Position numbers and translations under genes: made by a program. The notes under the pieces were generated by a model. The model was not told where the DNA came from. It searched no databases and saw only the letters and a program-made list of their open reading frames with translations. From Acanthaster planci (lineage: Eukaryota > Echinodermata > Asteroidea > Valvatida > Acanthasteridae): a stretch of DNA of 64,000 bases. The DNA lies in the NCBI RefSeq assembly GCF_001949145.1, contig NW_019091494.1, positions 725,006 to 789,005 on the forward strand, given 5' to 3'. Below, piece after piece: positions 30,201-42,200 of the stretch. The number at the start of each line of letters is the position of its first letter. Within the stretch, counting starts at the first letter, position 1.

Positions 30201-33200
30201 CATGTACATACTTAAGTTCCAAAGTCCATACACAAGTCTAGTCTCAAGTTCACATGTACCAGGTAACAGGGTCTTGATTCATGTGCGTACATGTACATTC
30301 AGCACCTTTCTTTGAGAAGACTCAGAGTGGCTAACTGCATTTTCAATGGAAGCAGAAGGTTTCAACAGACAGTTTGGAAACTGTATACACCATTCATGTA
30401 CAAAATACATTTTACATGTATACAATGTAGACAGATTTTATGTACTTTCTGTTCAGTATGTGAATTATTTGAAGTAATGGAGGATATGCTGTAATTACAT
30501 ACATTACGAGAGTCCTACTTGGAGCTCAGAACACGTATGATACCAGCCATACTGGTGTACATGTAGCTGACAGCAGCAAATGATATTGTACTATTTACAT
30601 GTAATGAGTGTGTAACAAGGCAAACAGGCTCATCTTTAATCAGATAGATCTGTTCCCATAGTCTGGACCATTGGGAATAGTTCAGGGACCACTTTCACAC
30701 ACAGCAAAGCACTGGCCGAGTGGGACTTCAAGTTCTTTCAACCATGTTTCAATTGCAGAGGATGCCTTCAGGAAGATAATGTCTCTGTATTAAACACACA
30801 TCCTAGAGGAAATCTTCCTCAGAAAGAAAGGCTGATGCCTGCAGGGCTGCAATAGATGCCTTTTCTGTCAAGCACTCGAGCCTTCTGAACAAGCATGCCT
30901 GGGGAAAGAATCAAAGCTGATTATGACCAGTCACTCTCATCAATATAATCCATCTGAACGCATGTGCACTCTTGTCAACAACCTACAAGAGTGCTCCATG
31001 TGCGTGTACCATGTACATGTAAATTACGCCTAATCTAGGTGTTCATCTACCAGCAACATGCACTTTGAAGAAGTACATGTACATAGGAAAAACCTCATAC
31101 AAACATGCATTACGATCAAACTCATAATCAGGTTGGTGGGACTAGAGCTGTGCTGAATATCCGAATATTCGATCGATTATCAAATGTTCAAATAGTATTT
31201 TACTAATTTTAATGTTCGAATGCAGAATTCATGAAAAGGAAGGGCAAATTTCTGTTTTTTTATGAGAAAATTGCACTATGGAGGCTTATTTCAAGCAGAT
31301 TCAAATGAAAAACGACAGAAATCTTACGATTCGAGAAGTAAATTATTCACTGAAAAAAGAAGTATTATTCATCTCTTTAATCTTGCTATATCATGGCTGG
31401 AGATACTCCTACATGTAGATGTGAGAAGCTACTGCAGTGATTATAATGTACATGTTCAACTGTGTGCACTATTGCAACTGATTTTTTTACATGGTTTGTT
31501 CATCAACAATCTGCCCATCAGTACAATCAAATATTCAGATATTTGATCGAAATTAAGGTCAAATATTTGAACAGTGAATTATTCGAATTGACTCAGCTCT
31601 AGCTGGGACCAAAATGTACCTTTTTTAACCAGGATATGGTGTTAACAAACTGAAATTAAAAACATATTAAAGAAAAAAATTGTTAAATTGCTCTTACATG
31701 AATGTACATGGAAAAAGTAATCTTTCAATAGTTGATGGATGATAAATATTTTCATTATTCTATTAATTGATAACTGGTACATTTGTAAGAACAAGTCAAC
31801 ATGGGTGTGTATGTGCAAGTATGTGTGCACACATGTAATCTCCTGTACCTCTTGCCGCTCACTCAATTTACCACAGAATGACTTCAGATCTAGCCCTTAA
31901 ATTGCTTTTGTGGCTTCTCTGTTCACAGAAGCTCAATTGTGACAATTCAGTTTCCAGCTGAAAGCCTCTGGGAAAACTTGTAGGAAGCATATCACTGATT
32001 CAATTTCCACAACTGATATTCAGCACTTGTTTAAGGAAAATCCTCTGGGATTACACTTTGCAAGGAAAACTGATGAAGTCAAGCATTGTATTCTGAACTG
32101 TCTTCTATTAACGGTACATTTTCCAATGTACGGACAAATCTTAAAAGACTATTTCAAGGATGGATTTGTGCTGGGGAGATGTAAGTTAATTTGGATTTTT
32201 GCCCTGCCCTGTATTTTAATACTGTATGCTCAGTGTATGCCCCCGAAGGCTTGTGAAGAAAACCGCAAATCCATCCTTGGAATAGTTGTTCATGGTACCT
32301 GCTTCTACATCTGATTCGAACCAGCCAGCCGAAACCAGCAAGCTTGGTGGTCGAGTGGTTAAGATGTCTGCACTAGTAAACAGGAGGTTGTGGGCTTGAG
32401 TCCCACTTGAGTACACTTGTGGTTTCTTGTTTTCTTTTGGGGGCATACGATGGGCATACAGTGTTAAAATACATGTCGGGCAGGGCAAAAATCCAAAATT
32501 AATTTACTTCCCCTGACACAAATCCATCCTTGAAATAGAAATAGCTGTTTGTGGTACCCGCTGCTACGTCTGACTCGAACCAGCCAGCCGGCACTGGCAA
32601 GCTCGATACGTATCACGATACGTATCGTAAAAACAAAGAAACCAATAAGACGAAGGCTGTGTACAGGTACAAAATTGTGTACGTCATGGTCGCTGCATTT
32701 TGCTGTAACTCCACCCATTAAACCTCATAGATTATGATGTCATCGGTTGTATGGTGTAAAACATGCACACTATCATTTTTTTTTTGGCTAAAAACGTTGA
32801 CGGCACATCCAGGCACGTCAATTCGGACACTGGCCGTGTCCGAATTACTTGGTTATGACTCGAAATTGCATAACTTTGGGTGCCCGGCAAATTAAGCGTG
32901 CTTACGCCCTTTTGCCGGGAAGCATGATCACAACAGAAAAAATGTTCCCGACAAAAGGGCATAAGAAACACACTGTCTTTATTTAATAAAAAGGATAAAA
33001 TTTACTACAAAATCAACACAGGCTGTACAAAGAGGAACCTTTGAACAACTTATTAAAGCCCAAGGACTGGGGAATTTTTTTCCAAAGAAATCCTCATATT
33101 TCATTAAAGTAAAATAGTTGCATACGGTACTTACGTCCTTTTGCCAGGAACAGTTTTTTTTGCAGTGACCATGCTTCCTGGCAAAAGAGCTTAAGCGCTT

Positions 33201-36200
33201 ACACTCTTCATCAAGGTATACAAAGACATGTACCCATTGACAGCATGGCATAATTTGTGGCACAATGAAATACATGTACATGTATGGACTCATGGTAGTA
33301 CAGTGCATGTCTAAACCTGATGAACTGGTGTGGTTTAACAAATGAAAGGATAAAGTCCGATATGAATCTGATTTTTTCATGACACCGAAATCGGTTTGAA
33401 GGTTTAGCCGCGCCGTTTGCTTTGTCTATATTCCGTGACAAAATAACACCAACGATGCCCGACCGTCACTTTTGCAAGCTATTGCCAGGTATGTGTGGTG
33501 AGCTCTCCGGATGCTAAACCCATCCAAACTATTTCTTGCATGAGTATAGGTGACATTAAAAAAAAAAGGCAGCCTACGTGTATTTTAATTTTTTATTGGA
33601 CCAAACTTTATTTTCCACTTACGGCACATTTTACATGTATCATATTTTAATTATCCCCCCATATCGTGATTCACATTTTGGCATCGATATGCTATATCCT
33701 GACACTTCAGAATCACAATTATCAATGCATCAGTGAATCGTTACGGCCTTATTTAACATATTGCTCACAAGAATGTGTCACAGATGACAATGTGACCGGA
33801 CACCTAGTTGGATTTCTACACTCTTCCACAGCACAACATAAGCCAATTAGTCCTAACCCCTGGGTTTTTGCTGGACATGCACCTTCCCACATCTTCCCAA
33901 ATCCTCCACTGCGCGTTTGGTGCGCAGCACACCAAAAGCAAATACAGGTACCTGTACTTCAAGTTTCAAGGAACAAGAAGTCCTATAAGTGGGTGTTGGC
34001 TCTCTACCTTTAGATCCTCTGAAATTGTGGTGGATTTTAAAGGATGTATAAAGGGTTTGACCTACAGTACACAGACATGTCAGGTGTATGTGTTATGCAG
34101 GCCCATGGTGTCAAGTATGCAGGAAATATGTACATTATACATAAATATGCATGTAACAATACTCATTTACTTACAAATAAAAAAGTTGTACAATTTGCAA
34201 TTCAAAAGCAATTTGGGTATTCCTTTGATCATAAGAGAAAAAGAACTCTATAGGCTATTCTAAAGTGCTTTGGCACGGCAGGGATAAATTGTACTGTAAT
34301 ACATTGTATGTAGATTTTGTTTGAAAGTACATCTACTCTAACAGAATTACCCTGCAGTGTTTCATTGCTGCCAACCTCGTGCCTTTTGCTGCGTCTAAAT
34401 CTCTCAGATACGCTAAGCTTATCATTAAACCTACATCCACCTTAACCAAATCTTCCAATAAACCCTGTAAAACCTGTATTGTGAGTGGGGGATTTTAAAG
34501 GCTTTTTGGCAAAAATGTGGTTACACTTTAAAAGGATGAATTGTATTCAAGGTCTTGGGTCAGACACTGTGTTGTTAATGCTCAGCCATGCACAAATTCA
34601 GGCCTCAGATTCTATACATACACTTTACTTCCTCCATGGTACCTCTTTACCACTGAAAGGAACAGCTGGAGGATTCTGATGGGCTGGGTTTCCGGTCACA
34701 TGTACAGGTATACAATGTGCATGTACGTCATAGGCTCGGACTTTAGAGGACTGGTGTATCAAACATTTACGTGGCAATCTAGAGGATTTTACAGGACTGA
34801 GGCTGCATGATCACAGCAACAATATCTATAGGTAGAAGATCGCACAAAAATGTTGTCAAATCTCAAGGTTGTGCTTCAAATCATGACCTCCCTCCCAGCA
34901 TGTATGGAAGAATGAAGAAAAATTCTAGCAGTACAGATGTAAATGACATGCCTGGATGATTGAGTGCTATAGGACACTTTAATGGCTCTCCACCCCCAGG
35001 GTCCAGAGGGCACCTTGATCATTGTCACAGAGATTGATTTTTTTTAACTTCCCTCCCTCCATCCTCTCGTCTGGTGTTAAGATCGTGCCTTTCCTCGGTC
35101 GTCCGCCAAATGCCATGGGCAAGCTCTGACACGTGTACAGAGTGGCGGCGCGCAGGAGGGCAATATATTAAACCTCCCCAACAATCAAACACAATTTACT
35201 CGGGACAACTTTCCGCTTTCAGCGCACAGGTCTTTTACGGTTCGGCCCTTAATTCAATTCTGTGTGATGCAACAACAAAGCACATGCCCCACAAAAGCTT
35301 CCCCTCCCTCACGTGTTTAACAGATCAGTCATCAGATTTCCTACCACTGTGATGTAATTAAAGTACAATACCTTATGTTTGGACATGCTGGAGTGGGCCT
35401 ACACATGCAGGCTTAAAATGGTGCTGTGTTCCAAACCAACCTGTGAGATTCTGAAAGGTCATCTCAAGGAACTGATGAGCCCACCTGAACCTTCAAAATC
35501 CCTCTTCTGTGCAAAAAACCAGTAACACATCTCTGTACAGAGCATGCTATTCTGGCTGACGAGTCATGTACACGTACATGTAGTACCGACTGGGATTCAC
35601 CTTCCTTAATCCCTCAAAACCCTCCACTGTTGATTTTAAAGGATTCGTCAGTCCATTTTCCAGGAGAGCAATAAATCGCTCTCCTCAAATCTCTCCTTAA
35701 AATAAACCAATTAAAAGAGGTGGAAAATGAGGTCAAATGATTGTTTGTACCCTGGGGGCCTATATTGTTTCAACTTTCTCTGATGGTTTATAATGTTCTT
35801 GGGGCAAATTGATTTAGTTTTAGTTCAGTTAGACATGGGTTTAGGATACATACATGTATATCACTTCAGTGTTTGTTTTTTTATTTAAACCAGAATTTTT
35901 ACACTTGCAAATGCTGCACTCGCGATGCAATGAATGTAATATATTCATACAATAATGATAGGCCGACATATGAAAAATGATAACCGTACATATGATAAAT
36001 GTGAAATCGTAAGTTACAAAGGAATCACAGTCCTTAATGTTATCCGCTGTGTTTGCCATATCGTTTGTTATTTGTAAAGTGCCCGTAGATTTTTTCAGGG
36101 GCACGATTTTCACGCTCCTTTAGGAGTGTTGAGGAGCACGGTAGAAGTGCCTGCGTGATCATGCTCCTTTAAAGGGAAAGACTGGATTTGTGAAATGTTA

Positions 36201-39200
36201 TCTGTGGCATAAAATGTCACTAGGGGACAACAAAAAGTTACAGTAGAAAGATGCTCAAAATACAGTGTGTAGGTACGGTAACTCTAAAGTTACTTCACAG
36301 CAATTCTTACTTGTGAACATACTGCACTCTGCATCCATAGCTGAGGTCTGAGACAACTAATATTTACATAACGGTATATCTACATGTACACTGTACATGT
36401 ATCTAGGGCCCTCATTACAGTGTACCATTATATCAATATTTAATCCCAATGACAATAAAAAGGTGGCTTTCAGCCTTCCTGAATGAAAATTGGACGTGTG
36501 CCATTACTGTTATTAGGTACTTCATCATGTGCTGTCATTTTGCAAAGTGCCCTTAATGCACTTAATGTACATGTACTACCAAGGGAAAGCTGACAGGAGA
36601 AGCTATTAGACAAGGAAACAGGGTCAGGTGGCTCTTTTGCATGTATGCCTAGCTGTGTAAAGCCTACAGGCCTGTGACAATGTGCCCCCAGCATACATGT
36701 ACTAACCCTCCATGCAGAGACATGATGATTCTTAAAACAAGCTCCATTTTTTTTTGTAGGTTGGCTTTGCAGAGCAGGGATTTTCAATTTTGTTAACAAT
36801 AAGTTTGCTTAGCATTTGTTTGGTCAGGAACCTTTAATACTGAATCCAACAAAATCTGGTGAATTCCAGGCAATCAAGAACAAGACCAGTGGTAGATAAA
36901 ATTTGCAGTATGGGAACATGCAAAGAGTAGCACATTAAGCAGGAATGGCTGGGTTATTCTTTCCTAAATCCTGAAAAATACACCTGAGCCTCCTCAAGGG
37001 GGGAGGGGTAATGTTGACCACACTTTTTCAACTTAGAGGTAATGTCCTCCTCCCACACACACTTTTGGCAGGTTCTTTATTGGTTGATGTCTGATGGTCA
37101 AACAAACACTACCCAAACTTTGAAAATCATTCCACCACCATTGCCCTTAAAGAATCAAAAGGATTTGAAATAAAACCTACAAAAAATTGAGACAGAAATA
37201 TGGCGTATCTCCATACTACATGTATCTGGGTTTTCAATTTCTTTTCAATTGTTTTTTTTTATTTTATTGAATCTTTTAACCTCAAAGGTCCAGACATACC
37301 ATACATATCTACCATACCAAAGATTTCCCTAACCTACAAATTAATGAAAACACATGCCCCTGAGAAAGAGAAGAGGAGTCAGGTTACCAGGTACTGTGNN
37401 NNNNNNNNNNNNNNNNNNNNNNNNNNNNNNNNNNNNNNNNNNNNNNNNNNNNNNNNNNNNNNNNNNNNNNNNNNNNNNNNNNNNNNNNNNNNNNNNNNNN
37501 NNNNNNNNNNNNNNNNNNNNNNNNNNNNNNNNNNNNNNNNNNNNNNNNNNNNNNNNNNNNNNNNNNNNNNNNNNNNNNNNNNNNNNNNNNNNNNNNNNNN
37601 NNNNNNNNNNNNNNNNNNNNNNNNNNNNNNNNNNNNNNNNNNNNNNNNNNNNNNNNNNNNNNNNNNNNNNNNNNNNNNNNNNNNNNNNNNNNNNNNNNNN
37701 NNNNNNNNNNNNNNNNNNNNNNNNNNNNNNNNNNNNNNNNNNNNNNNNNNNNGAACTGGGGGGGGGGCCAAACAATCTCCTTTTTCAAAAGAAACTGTGG
37801 GGGCACTTTTAATGCTAATGAGCTGGTCAGAAATTCTCACTTGAATTAGTGGTCTGCACCCAGTAGGCACACATGTACACTGTATGATGGGATTCTATCA
37901 GTTGATGGGCAGATGCAAACAACACAAAACCTCCAGTAAATCCAGGCCTGAAGCCCTTGCCATTCACTCCCACAGCCAGAAGGCAAACAGGATTTGGGCT
38001 CCAATCCCCTGTGATCATTAAATGGGATTATAGCCCCATTGCCAGCACTTAATTAATGCTGGCTGCTATCCTCTTAGACAAATCAATCAATTAAGTAAAC
38101 TATTGACAGGTCAATCAGGTGAGTGTTCCAGTGGGAGGGACTGTTCATGACACACAGTTTATTAACACAACACAGCTGTACACTGCTCTGCATGGGATTT
38201 ACATGTACACTAGGTATGTACACATCACACCCACTGAGCAGTGAGATGCCCTGCCATATATACATGTACATGCAGAACAGTATACAATGCAAACGGAAAT
38301 CAGAAATTGGTGGAAACTTGTTTCCTGTTTATTTTTCTAAAGCCTATGCAAGATCATACATGTATAGCAGGAAATTCCATGGTACCACATGCTGACTTTA
38401 CTGTCTGCTTTGAAAGTGTGAATTTATTGTTAACTTTAATTTGTGTTCCCTTTTTTCACAATTCATTGTAATACATGCAGGCCTTGAAATAGTACTAGCC
38501 CGGCGTACAAATTCTAGCGAAAAATGCTCCGGGCTACCTAAACTTGGTTCCTTGGTTGCCCGGTGGGATAGTGAAAAATTCAGAAGAAGCCTACATGTAC
38601 ATTTTAAAACTTAGATCAGAGTTATATAATGCTTTTTGCGATAATAAATACAAGATCGCAAAAACTGAGTCCTTGTGGATGTGTTTTTGAAACGTGATGC
38701 TCATGCAACAGGGCGATAAGTGTCCGTGAACGCCATGAACAGAGTAGACTGGTGGGTTATAGTATTGGTATAGCATAGCACATGGTACAGTGTGATACCA
38801 CACATGCACACTATTTCCGTTCACTGTTTAGGCCACTTCTGCTTCAGACTACATGCCTCTCAAAAATAGTGTCAGTAGGTCAGAATTTTGTTTGGTCAAT
38901 TTTTTGTGCTAACATAATAGCCTGAACAGGGATGAAAGCTTTCAAAAGTTGTCTCAAACTGTGTTAAAAACATGTCTTGATATACATACACATGTATGTA
39001 AAAATTTCTGCAATAATAATGTTCACATCATTCGCAAATTCATATGCCAGGCCAATTTACGACATGCCATGAATATTGAAAACTGAAGTAGGGGGCCTAT
39101 ACCACTCCTTTCGTTTGAAGGCTTGTGACTCCAGTCCCACACCATCGCAAGCCTATCGAGAAGTGCAAATAATTCAGACCTGCCAACCTTTAGAATCGCA

Positions 39201-42200
39201 AAAGTGTATTCGGAAGTTCCAAAATGTGTATTTTTCAGTAAAAAATTGTATTTTCCCAAACAAACAGGAAAGACAAGCTTACAAGTACCTTGCATGACTA
39301 CAGTGTACATACTATTTGAACATTAATACTTTACTCGTGTGGGCTTGAATGGACCTTATAATTTCCTGGTGTTGCTCACAGCAGTTGCTTTCTTGCATTT
39401 ACGCAACAGTTCATTTTGGTCAGTTGGTGTGCACATTGCTGCCATGGCCTGGCTGTGGCTTGGGTGTATATTTTGTTTGTGAGAGAGTCTGACAGGACTG
39501 CAGTGCTACTTTACGAGTTCGCGATATTGAACCATGTAACATGTGGCTCAGTCTTACTTGCAGCTGCTTTAGCTATTTTAGCTTAGATTTCACACAGCAC
39601 CCTCTTTTTTCTGTCCGTGTCAAAATTATTGAAATCCGTATTTTACGGTGATAAAAATGTACGGTCGTATTTTCATCAATTTTTCGTACAGAATATGCCA
39701 AAATTGTACTAGTTGGCAGGTCTGATAATTGCACGCCTGAAATCATCTGTATAACACTCCTCGGCATGAGTTTCCTTTATAATTATACTTTGCCATTTGT
39801 GAGAAAAATGAAACGAAAAGAATCAAACATTAGGCCTACCTAACAGGAATGATAGAATCATTTCTGATTCTCCCAGCGAAATAGTTTTGAACGATGGCTC
39901 TGTTAGTTTGCAATCGTTCAGCACACGCACGTCACACAGTGCTGCAAGCAAGTATTGCTGCATGCATAAAGCAGACTGTACATGGCTTTATGTGTTTGTA
40001 GTACATGTCACACACATTGGAAGCCCAAGGGGATCCCATGCCCCCTCCCTTCTGTAATTGCTGGATCCAAAGCTGAAATACAAACCTCAAGTACATGTAT
40101 TAGATATGAAGTGCAAACAGTTCACTCAAAGAACTGGCATCCACTAGTTACACAGGAAATGTTATGGGAACAATATCGGGTGCTGTTAGCCTTTAACTTT
40201 TTATTTTGAATTTCATTTCCTTTCTCCTGATCATTTGTATCCGAGTTCATAATGCTAACAACTGTGAAACACAACAAATATTGACACTGCCACAGTTATC
40301 TGGTGGAGCAAGCCATTCAGATTTGATTTACAAGTTCAAAGTTCTACAGGAAAAAAGCTTTAACAACATAACACCGACGTTTAGTAATGAAGAACTGTCG
40401 CGGAGTGCTTCAAGTTTTTAGGGAAACAAACCACTTGTGTAGTTTTTACAGCCTCCAAAAAATTTGATTTGAAAGTTCATGCAGCATGATTGAGTGGGGA
40501 AGATTCAATTTGCATTCTCAGCTTCCCATTTTTCAAAAAGAAAAACTAGGAACAAAAACATGGGGGGAACTGTACAGTATGCAGAGACTACAATGGTACC
40601 AATGTTTTCACAGCCTTGCTCAATTTGATTTGAAAATATGGGCCTGTACATGTGCAAGCTGGCACCACTTATATGGAATTGGAGAAGGGAAGTGCGCAGT
40701 GCGCTGTCGCATCAGTGCGAGGAAGCAATCAATTTATTGATGTTCAGATATTTCACTTCAGAGAAATTCAATCAACATGACGAAAGGTAGACAAACACTG
40801 AAACATGTGCTGTATTAGCCGAGGACAGAATTCATACCTGGCAAATGTACATGTACATCTGTATGTGCCACTAACCAGTGACCAGATTTAGGTCTGGTCA
40901 CCAAACAAGAAAATGAAACCAAAAAGTTCTTGGAAGTTGGTTGACATGTAGACCATGTCATATACATGTATGTATCATACTGGTATCTCCTACATGTGCA
41001 TGTACATGTGTACTAGTACTGTACTGCCAGATTAGGTAACATAACGAACAGATACACATACATGTAGTTAATACATGGAAATGGTGGAGTGACACATTGG
41101 ACTGGGCAGGTTGTTATAGCCCAACAATACATGCCTTCATGTACATGTACAGTACATGTACTATATGTGCATGTAATAATATTCTGTGAACAAAATTGGT
41201 ATAGAAGTGCCACATTCTGTGCACTCACACCCGTCTTGCCCTTCATGTGAATCATGCTCACAGAATGAAACGGGGAGGGTGCCATCCCTTTGTATAGGGT
41301 TGAGGTCAAGCTCTTTGGTCACAACTTGGCAAGAAAACAGGTGGGCCAAGGTTCAAGACTCTTTGGGTGCAGAACACACAGTAGACAAGTGACCTGACCT
41401 TGCAAGTGAGGAAACACCTACAGTGTGGCAGCTTTTAAGATAACATGTATTCAGGGGTTGCCATGAACCATGGCAATTCTGAAACTGTACCCAGTTCCCC
41501 AGTGATTGGCCACACTGTCTACAGCAATGTGTACATGTAGTGCCCCAGGTGTGTTGACTGTGCATTTGTAAATATTTAAATTGACCTACATGTAGGACCC
41601 CTGTCCAAGTTCATCAGTAATAGAGGTTCATACATGTACATGTATGATACCTATTTAATTTCCAGTACCAGGTACTTTACACTTTAACTTTGGGAACAGT
41701 GTTTGGGTAAACCACAAGTTAGTCAACACCTGTTTGCTCAACCTGTTGGATACCACTGTATTCAGCAGGGTGCTACAGTCTACTGACAGGGTACAAGGCT
41801 GTTATAATAGAAACATGTACATGTACATGGACATGCCTACGACCACGCAAATTATTGGTACATCCACAGACAACATCTACATGTACCTCAATTTTGATAT
41901 TTGCTAAATAATGTTGAAATTAGTCAAACAGCTATCAACAATGCCACTTACATTGTAGTTGGAAGCTGCGCATATCCGTAAAAAAGGGGAAAGTTTTTTC
42001 CTGACATGATACAATTTGGAAACACACGTATGCCCTCAGATTGTCACAAACATTGGCTCTGACTTATTTCACAATTCCATGAAGCTGTATTTCAAAATAT
42101 GTATCTTTGTACTGAGTACTTTCTATGTGTGGATGTACCAGAGGCATGTAGCGACCTTTAGGTAACTGTACAGTGAAACCCTGTAGAATTTGTTAAGATA

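Noticed and set aside
32343-32415. A functional tRNA gene
   Set aside because: A- and B-box-like motifs are present, but I could not form a convincing acceptor stem and the segment is embedded in repeats, so a tRNA-derived SINE is more likely.
33808-34263. 151-codon plus-strand frame
   Set aside because: No recognisable domain; cysteine- and leucine-rich translation of AT-rich intron DNA.
37200-37870. Long open frames of 140-214 codons on both strands
   Set aside because: They are open only because they cross the 354-N assembly gap.
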